Counted from the stretch's first letter, positions 7,065-15,953 are shown. The stretch is 64,000 nt of DNA from Mucilaginibacter sp. dw_454 (GCF_018449775.1 NZ_JAAVVB010000001.1:62001-126000); one strand, 5' to 3'. A program made the numbers and translations. The notes: a model not told the origin generated them from the sequence alone.

Positions 7065-8060
7065 CTAATTCTTATTAGCTTTCTTAATACTATCGGCTTT
7101 AGCTTTTGCTTTATCCTTAAAGAATCCGCGCAGCAAAAAGTTATGTTGAGCAGCTTCCAGGTCCTCGTTCAATTTAACTGATCCTTGTTGCAGGTTATCG
7201 AACGTGTTTTGCAATTTAGCCGCCGATTTAGGGTCATTCAACAACACGCCGATGGCGTTGTCGCTACGATCTAATTTATCTGATGCTTTTTTCAGATTTT
7301 CGGTAAGAACATTGGCGTTATCCGCCGCAGCTTTTAGCTGACTGGTAGCCGCTTTAATAGTGGCGAAAGTCGCGGTATCGGTCAATAACTTATCGGCTAA
7401 ACCGCCTTTGGTATTCATTTTGTTGGTGAACTTTTCTAGCTGACTAGCTAACCTGGCAGCACTGGCGCTGGTTTTTTCGAAATTGCTCATCGCATCTTTG
7501 AACTGGTTGCCTACGGTGCTATCGGCCATTAAGGTACCTACGGTACCTTTACCTTGTAATATTTTACGGCTCAGCATCTTAAAATCGCCGGTTATGGATA
7601 ATAAGTTTTGATTGTTTTGTTGCAATACCTTCAACATATCATCAGTTGAGGTCATTTTTTCAGTTTGCAACACATCGCCATCCTGAACAACCGGCGCCTG
7701 CGGGCTGCCACCATCAATAACAATGATCTTATTACCAATTAAACCGTCAGACCCAATATGTACACCCGCATTACGGTGCACGTATTGCTGGCTGCCTTCG
7801 TCAATACTCATGCGTACATCAACCTGACCCGGCCCAACAAAGCGAATCTTGCTGATACTGCCCACTTTAACGCCCGAGAACCAAACTACATTTCCGGTTT
7901 TTAAACCTGCTACGTCATCAAATACGGCGCTGATATGTATGCTTTTTGAGAAAGTTTTAGACTGGCTGCCCAGGGTAAAAACACCGACGATAAATACCAA
8001 TAAGCCTATCCCCAAGAATAGCCCTACAGTAATCGCGCGTTTATTTTCTGCTTTTTCCAT
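7065..8060 (-). CDS. mlaD: MCE/MlaD-family lipid-binding protein
   Basis: One N-terminal membrane anchor (residues 9-31, VGLFLGIGLLVFIVGVFTLG) is followed by an MCE domain (about 38-120: VFDDVAGLKTGNVVWFSGVKVGSISKI), then a long helical region rich in Ala, Gln and Lys (150-331) that is likely to form a coiled-coil needle. The protein should form a ring attached to the inner-membrane permease and carry phospholipid across the periplasm. Third gene of the operon after MlaE and MlaF homologues (20-nt gap). No MlaB or MlaC homologue is present, which is usual for Bacteroidota Mla-type systems. Direction of lipid flow is not deducible. Confidence 0.92.
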   Translation of the reverse strand: MEKAENKRAITVGLFLGIGLLVFIVGVFTLGSQSKTFSKSIHISAVFDDVAGLKTGNVVWFSGVKVGSISKIRFVGPGQVDVRMSIDEGSQQYVHRNAGVHIGSDGLIGNKIIVIDGGSPQAPVVQDGDVLQTEKMTSTDDMLKVLQQNNQNLLSITGDFKMLSRKILQGKGTVGTLMADSTVGNQFKDAMSNFEKTSASAARLASQLEKFTNKMNTKGGLADKLLTDTATFATIKAATSQLKAAADNANVLTENLKKASDKLDRSDNAIGVLLNDPKSAAKLQNTFDNLQQGSVKLNEDLEAAQHNFLLRGFFKDKAKAKADSIKKANKN

Positions 8061-8080
8061 TATGGTAATGTTGTAATAAT

Positions 8081-8854
8081 CTACTTTATAAAATTGTAAT
8101 CAAAAAACGGCTTAACCCGCTCATCGTTAGTGTCAAATACTTCATCAAAAGTACCCTGACGCTGAAACTGCCCATCCAGCAGCATAGCAATCCTGTCGCC
8201 TGTTTGTTTGGCACAGGTTAAATCGTGCGTAATGATGATAGACGACGTTTTATATTTTTCCTGAACCTCATTGATCAGTTCATTAATTTCAATACAGGTG
8301 ATAGGGTCCAAACCGGCGGTAGGTTCGTCATACAGCATGATCTCCGGGTTTAGTATCAGTGTGCGCGCAATTCCTATACGCTTGCGTTGCCCGCCTGATA
8401 ATTCTGAGGGCATCTGGTTAATGGTTTTTATTAAACCAACTGCGTCCAGTACTTCATCAACCTTTTCATCTATTTCTTTTTTACTGATGCCTTTACGGTT
8501 ACGCACCAACGGAAATTCCAGATTTTTACGCACGGTCATACTATCATACAACGCACTGTTCTGGAACGAGAAACCAATGCGGATGCGCAGTTCCTGCAAC
8601 TCCCTATCGGTAATATGATTGATATCCTGACCCAATACATTTATTGATCCATGGTCGGCAGTTAACAAGCCTGAGATAATTTTGATCAATACCGATTTAC
8701 CGGTACCCGAACGGCCAAGCACTACCAGGTTCTCGCCCTGGTAAAGGTCAAGATCAATACCGCGCAATACGTGATAATCCTCAAAAGATTTGCGTAATCC
8801 TTTGATGGTTATAACCGTGTTATTGTGATCTATGGGTGCCTTTGGCTTATTCAT
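8081..8854 (-). CDS. mlaF: ABC transporter ATPase, MlaF type
   Basis: All ABC motifs are present in order: Walker A GRSGTGKS (47-54), Q-loop Gln98 in GFSFQNSALYDSMTV, signature LSGGQRKR (152-159), Walker B IMLYDEPTAGLDP (172-184) and switch His210 in IIITHD. The GRSGTGKS and QNSALYDSMTV variants are characteristic of MlaF/Ttg2A, the ATPase that drives Mla lipid transport at the inner membrane. Eight nucleotides after the permease gene and 20 before mlaD, so clearly co-transcribed. Length (257) normal. Confidence 0.94.
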   Translation of the reverse strand: MNKPKAPIDHNNTVITIKGLRKSFEDYHVLRGIDLDLYQGENLVVLGRSGTGKSVLIKIISGLLTADHGSINVLGQDINHITDRELQELRIRIGFSFQNSALYDSMTVRKNLEFPLVRNRKGISKKEIDEKVDEVLDAVGLIKTINQMPSELSGGQRKRIGIARTLILNPEIMLYDEPTAGLDPITCIEINELINEVQEKYKTSSIIITHDLTCAKQTGDRIAMLLDGQFQRQGTFDEVFDTNDERVKPFFDYNFIK

Positions 8855-8862
8855 ATGTTATG

Positions 8863-9669
8863 CTAGCGGAACCAACTGGTTATCTGCACTATAGTTATTT
8901 CTTCAATAAATATTAAAAACATGGCCGTTACTACTGCGCCATTAGCTGCCTTACCCACACCCTCAGTACCTTTGGTCGAAAAATATCCCTGGTAAGCGCC
9001 AACAATGCCTATGGTAAAACCAAATACGATGGATTTGATAAGCGATGAAACAAAATCTGTAAAAGTAAGCGGGTCAAAAAACTCCTGCACAAAAGTGTTG
9101 AAGCTGGTACCCTCATTAACCGCTACGTTAATATAACCACCCAGCATAGCCACCAAGCCGGTGTATGTTGCTAAAATAGGGATGGTCAATGTAGTAGCTA
9201 ATACACGGGTACACACCAAAAATTTAAAAGGCTTGGTGCCCGATACTTCCATAGCATCAATTTGCTCGGTTACACGCATAGAACCCAGCTCGGCGCCTAT
9301 ACTTGAGCCTACTTTACCGGCGGCAATCAACGCCGTTACCAGCGGCGCCAGGGCACGCATAATAGCAATTGACACCAACGACGGCAACCAGGAGGTAGCA
9401 CCAAACTGACCTAATGAAGGACGTGACTGCTTGGTAAAGATCAAACCCACAATAAAGCCCGTTAATGATATCAGGGTAAAAGAACGCACCCCGGTTTCAT
9501 AACATTGCCTTACAATTTCCTTAAATTCAAACGGCGGTACAAAGGCTTCTTTAAAAAACCGGATAATAAACTTATTTATATTGTAAAGGCTAACTAAAAA
9601 TTTACTTAGCCAGCCCGGTTTTTTGGCCTTTTTTTCTGTCTGAAGAGTTGTACTGTTTGCGGTATCCAT
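8863..9669 (-). CDS. mlaE: ABC transporter permease, MlaE type
   Basis: The start is placed on the ATG of MDTANSTTLQTEKK; a TTG four codons upstream would extend the frame but lies inside a near-perfect promoter element. The 268-residue protein has the MlaE/YrbE layout: an N-terminal interfacial helix (FIIRFFKEAF), then five membrane segments with the conserved GAELGSMRVTEQIDAMEVSG loop that couples to the ATPase (about residue 140) and a final helix. It is the membrane core of the Mla complex. First gene of mlaE-mlaF-mlaD. Confidence 0.93.
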   Translation of the reverse strand: MDTANSTTLQTEKKAKKPGWLSKFLVSLYNINKFIIRFFKEAFVPPFEFKEIVRQCYETGVRSFTLISLTGFIVGLIFTKQSRPSLGQFGATSWLPSLVSIAIMRALAPLVTALIAAGKVGSSIGAELGSMRVTEQIDAMEVSGTKPFKFLVCTRVLATTLTIPILATYTGLVAMLGGYINVAVNEGTSFNTFVQEFFDPLTFTDFVSSLIKSIVFGFTIGIVGAYQGYFSTKGTEGVGKAANGAVVTAMFLIFIEEITIVQITSWFR

Positions 9670-9678
9670 CAATTGCGA

Positions 9679-9686
9679 CAAAGGTA
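9679..9686 (-). promoter_or_regulatory. TAnnTTTG -7 element of the mla operon
   Basis: TACCTTTG on the minus strand matches the Bacteroidota -7 consensus in all fixed positions and ends 9 nt before the mlaE ATG. No clear TTG is found at the -33 position. Predicted leader only a few nucleotides. Confidence 0.5.
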
Positions 9687-9983
9687 TTAATATGGGAGAT
9701 ATTTCCTGACTATTTAATACAAAAAGTTAATAAGTTTGTTTTAATCAACTCAAAAAATTAATCATTTGATTAATAAGACAAATGTACACTAGTTAATGTT
9801 ACTGCAAAGTCAAAAAAATGTTGTGCTTATTTTATTTCAAGGCTTTTAAATAGTTCTTTACGCTTGATTTTCATCGCGTTAAGCTAATAAATGCCCGCGA
9901 TTGCAAACGATTGTATTTTGCCGATAAAATCGAAATTTATTGGCCTGCTTATTGCTTTCGCATCCTTAGATAATAACAAGGTT
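9687..9983. other. AT-rich divergent gap of about 300 bp
   Basis: Between the mla operon and the hypothetical gene to the right the DNA is AT-rich and non-coding apart from the possible N-terminal extension of that gene. A short inverted repeat around ATTAATCATTTGATTAAT (near 9758-9775) is the only symmetrical element seen; it could be an operator for either side. Confidence 0.4.
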
Positions 9984-10253
9984 ATGAGCGCATATCAACA
10001 AAAATGGCTGGATATTTTGCAAGGGGCAAACCTGCCGGGATGGGATGTAAAGGCGGTTAGTGAAGGGATTTATGTTGAAATGCCGCACGTAACCGACCTG
10101 AAATTAATACGGGATATTTTACCAGAAACACTGGCGGCATTATCATTAGACATTGACGTCCCGAAATCAAGGCTTAAGTTTTATTTCCATAACGGTTATG
10201 AAAGCTTTGACTACATTTTAAATCCGAATGATAAGGATTTGAATGAGGAATGA
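9984..10253 (+). CDS. Hypothetical protein of 89 residues
   Basis: The frame is open from an ATG at 9891, but the first 31 codons of that reading (MPAIANDCILPIKSKF...) look non-coding, so the internal ATG of MSAYQQKWLDILQG was chosen. The product is small, acidic and soluble (LPGWDVKAVSEGIYVEMPHV, then a C-terminal ESFDYILNPNDKDLNEE) with alternating strand/helix prediction. No family recognised. It is alone on the plus strand between two minus-strand units and ends shortly before a palindromic repeat. Confidence 0.65.
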   Translation: MSAYQQKWLDILQGANLPGWDVKAVSEGIYVEMPHVTDLKLIRDILPETLAALSLDIDVPKSRLKFYFHNGYESFDYILNPNDKDLNEE

Positions 10254-10273
10254 AATTCTGAATTACAAAGAAA

Positions 10274-10356
10274 ATGTCATTTCGACCAGCGGGAGAAATC
10301 TATACACACGCAATTCTAAGCATTGTATAGATTTCTCACTCCGTTCGAAATGACAT
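10274..10356. repeat. GTCAT-type palindromic intergenic element (family B, GTCATTTCGA)
   Basis: ATGTCATTTCGA and TTCGAAATGACAT mark the ends, with inner arms GGGAGAAATCTATACA versus TGTATAGATTTCTCAC. It separates two convergent genes. A close relative is at 49.0 kb. Confidence 0.85.
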
Positions 10357-10380
10357 CGCTATTTTAGGAACTATTATCTT

Positions 10381-11082
10381 TTAGCAATCCCCGCCAACCT
10401 CGCAGCTATCGCCTTCAATTACATTTAGAGCGACAGGTTTGGTAGCTGTCCACTCGGTATATGCTTTCTCTAAAGTTTCAGTAAAGGCCTCTACCGGTTG
10501 CGCTCCGGAGATACCGTATTTCATATCCAGCACAAAAAACGGAACCCCGCGCACACCTAATTGCTGTGCCTGTGCTATATCCTGATTTACGTTGATAGCG
10601 TATTTGTTGCCTTTCAACGTATGCGCTACTTCATCTTTATCTAAACCTATCTGCTCGCCTAACTCGGCTAAAGTTTCATGGTCGGCTATGTTTTTACCTT
10701 CGGTGAAATAGGCATTAAACAAGGCTTCTTCGGCTTCGTCGCCCAAGCTATTTTGTTTGGCCAGGTGCGCAAAACGGTGGGCGTCGAAACTATTAGCCAC
10801 TATGGCTTTGTCAAAATCATAGGTCAAACCTACTTCGGCAGCCATTTGGGTAACATGATCATTCAATTGTTTGGCATGATCAATAGTAATGCCTTTGATG
10901 TCAGCCAAATATTGGTTAATGTTGATAGTTGGATCTGTTACCAGGTTTGGGTTAAGCTGAAAGCTTTTCCATTCAACCTCAATTTCGTCTTTATGTTCAA
11001 ACTGCCCTAGGGCCTGCTCAAAACGGCGTTTGCCGATGTAGCAGAAAGGACACATTACGTCGCTCCAAATTTGTATTTTCAT
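10381..11082 (-). CDS. DsbA-family (FrnE-like) thiol oxidoreductase
   Basis: The thioredoxin-fold active site CPFC occupies residues 11-14 right after the first strand (MKIQIWSDVMCPFC), the insert of helices follows, and the cis-Pro loop GVRGVPFFV is near residue 178. This is the FrnE/2-hydroxychromene isomerase-like branch of DsbA. No signal peptide, so the protein is cytoplasmic. A second Cys pair ends the chain (SCEVGGDC), as in Deinococcus FrnE, where an extra C-terminal disulfide takes part in redox or metal response. Length 233 is normal. Monocistronic, with a perfect TAnnTTTG element 4 nt before the ATG. Substrate unknown. Confidence 0.9.
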   Translation of the reverse strand: MKIQIWSDVMCPFCYIGKRRFEQALGQFEHKDEIEVEWKSFQLNPNLVTDPTININQYLADIKGITIDHAKQLNDHVTQMAAEVGLTYDFDKAIVANSFDAHRFAHLAKQNSLGDEAEEALFNAYFTEGKNIADHETLAELGEQIGLDKDEVAHTLKGNKYAINVNQDIAQAQQLGVRGVPFFVLDMKYGISGAQPVEAFTETLEKAYTEWTATKPVALNVIEGDSCEVGGDC

Positions 11083-11086
11083 AATA

Positions 11087-11094
11087 CAAAGTTA
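11087..11094 (-). promoter_or_regulatory. TAnnTTTG -7 element next to the DsbA-family gene
   Basis: TAACTTTG on the minus strand, a full consensus match, with only TATT between it and the ATG. Implies a leaderless or nearly leaderless transcript if used. Confidence 0.5.
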
Positions 11095-11170
11095 CCATGC
11101 CGGTTTTAAGGCACGGTAACCGTAAAGTAAAATAAAGGGGTTGGGTATTTGTTCTCAACTACCCAACCGT

Positions 11171-11267
11171 CACGTCATCGTGAGCGAGGAACGAGCGTGA
11201 CGATCTCCGGATAAACAGGTTAAGCAAGTCGGTCAGAGATCGTCACGCTAGCGCTCACGATGACGTG
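11171..11267. repeat. GTCAT-type palindromic intergenic element (family C, GTCATCGTGAGCG)
   Basis: CACGTCATCGTGAGCG at the left pairs with CGCTCACGATGACGTG at the right; inner arms GTGACGATCTC and GAGATCGTCAC also pair. About 25 unpaired nt in the middle. A relative is at 56.9 kb. Confidence 0.87.
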
Positions 11268-11333
11268 GTGTAAATGATGTTATTATGCCTTTTAATTATA
11301 GAGAATGAGACAATTCAGGATGATAAAGCATAA

Positions 11334-11528
11334 TTACTTATCGGTATCCCGCTCCACTAGCTGCATACCGCATTTTGGGCATACGCCGGGTTTATCGCTG
11401 CCCAGATCAGGGTGCATAATACAGTAATATTTGTAATGTTTTTTTGTGGTCGATTTATCTTTTGTCGCATTACTGCAGCTAGTCAAACCCATACCCAAAA
11501 ATGCTAAAGCTATTAATACCGATCTCAT
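11334..11528 (-). CDS. Heavy-metal-binding-domain (HMBD) lipoprotein
   Basis: A lipobox LTSC (Cys18) ends the signal peptide. The short mature part contains YYCIMHPDLG...PGVCPKCGMQLV: Cys36, His39, Cys50 and Cys53 are the metal-binding pattern of the HMBD domain found at the N-termini of copper P-type ATPases and CusB-like adaptors. 64 residues. It starts 4 nt after the stop of the PepSY gene, so it is the last gene of a TonB receptor - PepSY - HMBD operon. Copper or another soft metal handling in the periplasm is inferred from the motif and the neighbours. Confidence 0.87.
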   Translation of the reverse strand: MRSVLIALAFLGMGLTSCSNATKDKSTTKKHYKYYCIMHPDLGSDKPGVCPKCGMQLVERDTDK

Positions 11529-11532
11529 CTGC

Positions 11533-12987
11533 TTATTTATTTTTGATAAATGCCGTCAACCCCAATAACGAGGTAACCAGTACAGTAAGTGCCGCTAGTA
11601 TACTTACAATGTCGCGAATATCTTTACCGGCCCAGGTCATCCAGAAAAATTTATGGAGGAAGATAAAACTGAATCCATCTACCCGGTCAATGCCTGCCAC
11701 CTTGGTAGCCAGTTTGGCCGACGTAGTTTCGATATACCAGTTCTCGGCATTTGGATAGCTAATGCACTGCACGGGCAAACGTTTATTGATAAATCCGTAT
11801 TCCTCGTTAAACTGTCCGATACGCTTAATTAACGGTCGACCAACAGTTTTACCATCGCCATAATAGGCACTTAAAAAATGGGCAAATTGCTCATCGCCGT
11901 TGGCTAACTCGGCGCCGCTAGCAGCATCGAGGTATACAATTTGTTTCTTTTTATTAGTGATCTGATAGTAGGTACGGCTATCAAATTTTGCCAAACCGAT
12001 GCGCCTGATATTGCTGTCTGCCAAAGGCAATTGCAGATTGGATATGGTTAAATCTTTATGATCGATCAGTTGCGCAAAGTCTGCTTTTGCAGGCCCGTTG
12101 TCTACCAACTGCGTAACGATGTGAAATGCCCCGCTTATCAAAAACATAAACATGATCAGCGAGATGCAAAGCCCAACCTGCCTGTGGTAGCGATGAATAA
12201 ACCTGCGATCATCTGTGCCTTTCTGACGATGTTTCTCGGTAACCGATTTAAAGTTTTTCCAAAAGAATGCATAAATCGTCAGTCCACTTAGCAAAGCCAA
12301 AAACATAAAGCTTACCAGCACCAGCATCACCGCCAGGCGGAAGGTATTGCCGCCAATATCAACCAAAAACTGCCAGGTATGAAACTGCTCAAAGATCCAC
12401 AGGAAAGCTTTGCGGGTGTTATTGTTAAACGTACCCATGCGGCTTTGGCTGGTTTCCACATAAATATCCATGCCATCCGGGCGATTTAAGGATACTTTCC
12501 AAACAGGCAGCAAGTGATTGATGGGCTGATATTGCCCATCGAACGATGTTTGCTTTTTAATGCTTTTAATGGCCGACGTACTGTCCTGTGTAAAATAGCG
12601 GGCGAGGTAAATAGCATATTGTTGATCGCCGCCGGGCAAAATCCGACCGCTGATAGCAGAATAATAATTATACGAGCTATCGGCACCAATAACCTGGTAG
12701 TAAGCCGTTGTATTAAATCGAACCAAAGAAAAATTTCTAAGCTGCGCGATGTGGTTTTGGTCAAGCACTTGTTGGATGCTCAACATAGGCTTCAGCTCGC
12801 TTTGAGCGGGCTGTTCATAAACCTCGACCGGAATATATGGCCTGAACCAATTAGACATGAACGGGTGCGACAAGCCGCTAAGCGTCCAGAAAATTACCGG
12901 TACCAGCGCGGTTAAGCCAATAATGCGGTGCCATTTATAAAACCTGCGTTTGGCGGCCGAATTGGCCGGTGCTAACTTTTCTTTCAT
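11533..12987 (-). CDS. PepSY-associated transmembrane protein
   Basis: Start chosen at MKEKLAPANS, one nucleotide after the TGA of the receptor gene (TGATATG); the longer TTG start would overlap that gene. The 484-residue chain has an N-terminal membrane helix with RRFYKWHRIIGL, PepSY repeats in the periplasmic loops (around 70-180 and 300-390), a central pair of helices near 215-240, another RFIHRYHRQVGLCIS helix at about 265 and a C-terminal helix. The His-containing membrane helices (WHR, YHRQVG) are typical of PepSY_TM proteins, which are thought to reduce or release metal taken up by siderophore/TonB receptors. Sits between the receptor and the HMBD lipoprotein. Confidence 0.9.
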   Translation of the reverse strand: MKEKLAPANSAAKRRFYKWHRIIGLTALVPVIFWTLSGLSHPFMSNWFRPYIPVEVYEQPAQSELKPMLSIQQVLDQNHIAQLRNFSLVRFNTTAYYQVIGADSSYNYYSAISGRILPGGDQQYAIYLARYFTQDSTSAIKSIKKQTSFDGQYQPINHLLPVWKVSLNRPDGMDIYVETSQSRMGTFNNNTRKAFLWIFEQFHTWQFLVDIGGNTFRLAVMLVLVSFMFLALLSGLTIYAFFWKNFKSVTEKHRQKGTDDRRFIHRYHRQVGLCISLIMFMFLISGAFHIVTQLVDNGPAKADFAQLIDHKDLTISNLQLPLADSNIRRIGLAKFDSRTYYQITNKKKQIVYLDAASGAELANGDEQFAHFLSAYYGDGKTVGRPLIKRIGQFNEEYGFINKRLPVQCISYPNAENWYIETTSAKLATKVAGIDRVDGFSFIFLHKFFWMTWAGKDIRDIVSILAALTVLVTSLLGLTAFIKNK

Positions 12988-12988
12988 A

Positions 12989-15307
12989 TCAATGTTTTGC
13001 AAATGAATAGTTAATGCCTACAGCGATAGTGCGCGGAGGAGCGGCGTTGTAAGTATCGCCGTATTGGCTGCCGGTTACCGTAGTGGCATATAATTTATTG
13101 GCCAGGTTAAGCGCATTAACCCAAATGGTAGCGCCTTTTAAACGTTCGCCTTTCAAATCGTAACCCAGGCGCAGGTTAAAGACATCATAGCCCGAGTAGG
13201 TCTTGGTATTAGCCGGATCGGTATAGTATTTATCAATATGCTGCCACTCGCCGGCAATTCTGAAACCGGGCAGGTAATAAGGTTTATAGGTTAATTCTGA
13301 ATTAGCAATCCAGGCAGGCGCATTGTTCATGCGTTTGCCATCGTAATTTATCGTGTAATTGGTGTTGGTGGCATAATTTGTTGCCACCTCGCTATACTGC
13401 ACATAAGTATGCTTAGCGTTGGTGCCGCTAAAGCGGAAACTCAGATCGCTCACCGGAGCATAGGTTACCGAATACTCAATACCCTGGTGCCGTGTAGCAC
13501 CGGCGTTTTGATTTTGGGTGGTGTTGTCAGGCAGTAACTGGCTGATGATCTCATTATGCCCCTCCAAATCATACAAACTTACCTCGATGTACATTTTCTT
13601 ATTCAGGGCGGACATCCAGCCACCAACTTCGTAGTTGTTGAAAGTAGCTTGTTTCAATGGCGTTAACTGGCGCGCACTGTATAGGTCGCCGGTTTCAGGA
13701 GGTTGGAAGCCGACGCTGTAGTTGGCGTAAAAGCCTTTGTTGTTGCCCAAATCATAAGTCAGCCCCAGTTTAGGCGCTACGATGTTGAAATCATTGGTTT
13801 CCTGTTGTTTGTATTTTGTCCCGGTGGTTAATCCGTTTTGAAAGTTGTAATGCACGCGGTCATAACGCAAGCCAGCTACAATACGCAAGGGTTCAATAGG
13901 ATTGATCTCATACTGTGTGTAAGCTGCTGTATTAAATAGTTTTATGGTGTAGTTATCAATGTAGGTCCCGGTGTTCACAAAGCCGGTATAGTAGTTATTT
14001 GCGATATCTTTAGTGATGTTCAAATACTGCGCGTAGTAAGAACTCGGACTGTCATCCACATACAAACCCGCAATCAAGCGCGAGTTCAAAAAATCAAAAT
14101 TGCTTCGGTGCTGCGCCAATAAACCAAAGCTGTGAAAACGCTGATCGTTCACTTGTCCGTTACTGCTCAGGTAGTTTCCGGAGCCGTCGCGTACGTCGGC
14201 AATGTAATAGCTGGGTAGCTGGGCGGTTGAGTTATCGCGATAAAAAGCAGTCACCGAGGTGTTATTCTTGTCGTTCCAGGCATGCTCCAGTTTGGCGCTG
14301 GCTCTGAAAGCTTCTACTTTGCGGTAAGTAAAACGCTGGTTAGCGCCATAACTGCGGCTGTAAAAATGCGCGCTATCCAGGCTACCCGGTGTCTGGGTAT
14401 TCAAGTAATTGTAAGCCGCCGATGCGGTTATTTTGGTGCGATCACTAACTGCGTAGGTTGATTTAAAATTGATGGAATGCTTATCAAAATCAGAATAATC
14501 CTGCCAACTGTCTTGCTGATGCGAAGTATAACCGCCCACGTACAAACCAAATTTGCCCGAGGTGAATCCGGCATTGGCATCCAGTCTGATGTAATTATGA
14601 TTATCGCCTTGCAAGCTGATATTCCCCGACGGTACCGCCGGCGGATTTTGCGTAATAAAGTTTATGGCACCGCCAATAGCGTTACTGCCATAAAGCGACG
14701 AAGCGGGTCCTTTAATTACCTCTATATCTTTCACACCGCTCATATTGATCTCATACAACGAGTTATGATTAAAGATCCCGGTAGGGCGAATAGGCAAACC
14801 GTCCTCCATATACAAATACAAGGCATTGTACGTGATAGGCTGACGAATGGCCATGGTATGCTGCTCATTACCCAGATCGACCATATAAACACCCGCGGTT
14901 TTGTTTAACAGCTGATATAGCGCAGCGGCTTTGGTATCCTGAATTTGGGTTGAAGTGATTTTGCTGATGGCAATAGGCGCTTCCTGCCTGGCTTCTCCCT
15001 CGCGACTGGCGGATACAATTACCGGTTGCAAATCGACGGTTGAAGGTGTTAACTCAATAATGTTATGATCGGCACTAATGGTCACGGTCCTCGTGGCATA
15101 GCCAACCATGCTTATTTTAATGGTGCTTGTCGCGATGGTAAATTGTCCTTTAACATTCGTTTTTAACGCGATGCCATTTTCACCGCTAATAGTGGCGCCG
15201 GCTAATGGCTCGTGCGTTATGGCATCGGTTACGGTGCCGGTTATAGTTTGGCCAAATGCCGTGATCGTAAACAGGCTCAGTAAAAAATATAATAAATATA
15301 CTTTCAT
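12989..15307 (-). CDS. TonB-dependent outer-membrane receptor with CarboxypepD-like N-terminal domain
   Basis: Signal peptide (cleavage after AFGQ), then a carboxypeptidase-regulatory-like domain (about 20-95: ITGTVTDAITHEPLAGATISGENG), a plug domain (about 100-220: APIAISKITSTQIQD, VIKGPASSLYGSNAIGGAIN) and a 22-strand barrel to the C-terminus (GINYSFAKH). Total 772 residues, normal for iron or copper receptors and shorter than SusC glycan receptors; no SusD partner is present. With PepSY and HMBD genes directly behind, uptake of a metal complex (iron-siderophore or copper) is the likely role. Substrate is not fixed by the sequence. Confidence 0.92.
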   Translation of the reverse strand: MKVYLLYFLLSLFTITAFGQTITGTVTDAITHEPLAGATISGENGIALKTNVKGQFTIATSTIKISMVGYATRTVTISADHNIIELTPSTVDLQPVIVSASREGEARQEAPIAISKITSTQIQDTKAAALYQLLNKTAGVYMVDLGNEQHTMAIRQPITYNALYLYMEDGLPIRPTGIFNHNSLYEINMSGVKDIEVIKGPASSLYGSNAIGGAINFITQNPPAVPSGNISLQGDNHNYIRLDANAGFTSGKFGLYVGGYTSHQQDSWQDYSDFDKHSINFKSTYAVSDRTKITASAAYNYLNTQTPGSLDSAHFYSRSYGANQRFTYRKVEAFRASAKLEHAWNDKNNTSVTAFYRDNSTAQLPSYYIADVRDGSGNYLSSNGQVNDQRFHSFGLLAQHRSNFDFLNSRLIAGLYVDDSPSSYYAQYLNITKDIANNYYTGFVNTGTYIDNYTIKLFNTAAYTQYEINPIEPLRIVAGLRYDRVHYNFQNGLTTGTKYKQQETNDFNIVAPKLGLTYDLGNNKGFYANYSVGFQPPETGDLYSARQLTPLKQATFNNYEVGGWMSALNKKMYIEVSLYDLEGHNEIISQLLPDNTTQNQNAGATRHQGIEYSVTYAPVSDLSFRFSGTNAKHTYVQYSEVATNYATNTNYTINYDGKRMNNAPAWIANSELTYKPYYLPGFRIAGEWQHIDKYYTDPANTKTYSGYDVFNLRLGYDLKGERLKGATIWVNALNLANKLYATTVTGSQYGDTYNAAPPRTIAVGINYSFAKH

Positions 15308-15445
15308 GTAGATATATAGTAGGGAGTTGCCTCCCGGATGAAGAAAAATGGTGGAATGGATGAATTAAACAGTGATATGAGCTAATGACACGATACACCA
15401 ATGGCATAGCGTCATCATCAAACAATAACACTGTAAAAGAAAAGA

Positions 15446-15817
15446 TTAACCCAGTTGAGGAGGTTGGAAGATAGTACAGCTGCCGGCAATGCCCTGCGGA
15501 CTATGGTAAGGGGTGGAGATTGTGTCCAATAATTTGGTATGGAATATTACATCCAGCGTAGCCGAAAAAAATACTTCCTGGAAAAGGTTTTTCTGTGACT
15601 CGCGCGAATCGGTTTTCTCGGCATCCTGCGCGGCTTTGATCTTTTTCATGAAGTAGCAATGCCCATTACAATGCAGCCAGGGCTTATCGCGGTTTTCGCA
15701 AAGGGTAGAGGCTATATATTTTTTGTTAAGCTCAAACCCCGCATAAACGAAGTACCGCGACAGGTTTACTGAAACCAGTGCAACCAATAATACTATAGCG
15801 GTAACCTTTCTGAGCAT
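15446..15817 (-). CDS. Small Cys-containing exported or membrane protein upstream of the TonB receptor
   Basis: A hydrophobic N-terminus (VTAIVLLVALVSVNLSRYFVYAG) is followed by Cys40, Cys50 and Cys54 in LCENRDKPWLHCNGHCYFMKK. Proteins of this pattern are recurrent beside TonB receptors in Bacteroidota; I know no assigned function. The conserved HCNGHC-like motif suggests metal or heme contact, or a disulfide. The gene is upstream of and co-oriented with the receptor, 138 nt away, and has an excellent Bacteroidota promoter 7 nt before its ATG, so it may lead the metal-uptake transcription unit. The window has no other copy. Confidence 0.75.
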   Translation of the reverse strand: MLRKVTAIVLLVALVSVNLSRYFVYAGFELNKKYIASTLCENRDKPWLHCNGHCYFMKKIKAAQDAEKTDSRESQKNLFQEVFFSATLDVIFHTKLLDTISTPYHSPQGIAGSCTIFQPPQLG

Positions 15818-15824
15818 GCTGCCG

Positions 15825-15855
15825 CAAAGGTATGTGCGGGGAGGCAGAAAAACAA
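15825..15855 (-). promoter_or_regulatory. Bacteroidota sigma-A promoter of the Cys-rich gene
   Basis: On the minus strand TTG (15855-15853), 20 nt spacer, then TACCTTTG (15832-15825). Both elements and spacing fit the -33/-7 consensus. The -7 element ends 7 nt before the ATG, predicting almost no leader. Confidence 0.65.
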
Positions 15856-15859
15856 GAAC

Positions 15860-15953
15860 CAGCCCCCTCTAAATCTCCCCCGGTAGGGGAGACTTTTAAT
15901 TTATTGTCAATATTATTAAAGCCCTCCCTACCGGGGAGGGTTGGGTGGGGCTC
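15860..15953. repeat. GC-rich palindromic intergenic element (family E, AGCCCC...GGGGCT)
   Basis: CAGCCCCCTCTAAATCTCCC at the left and GGGAGGGTTGGGTGGGGCT at the right are imperfect reverse complements, with inner CCGGTAGGGGAG / CTCCCTACCGG-like arms and an AT-rich centre. The right end touches the stop codon of the next gene. Relative at 43.1 kb. Confidence 0.8.

Noticed and set aside
9891..9983. 31-codon extension of the hypothetical gene at 10.0 kb
   Set aside because: Non-coding-like composition and a promoter-like TATTTTG inside it; kept only as an alternative start.
13003..15000. Tandem repeats inside the TonB receptor gene
   Set aside because: Repeated short strings come from barrel strands, not from DNA-level repeats.
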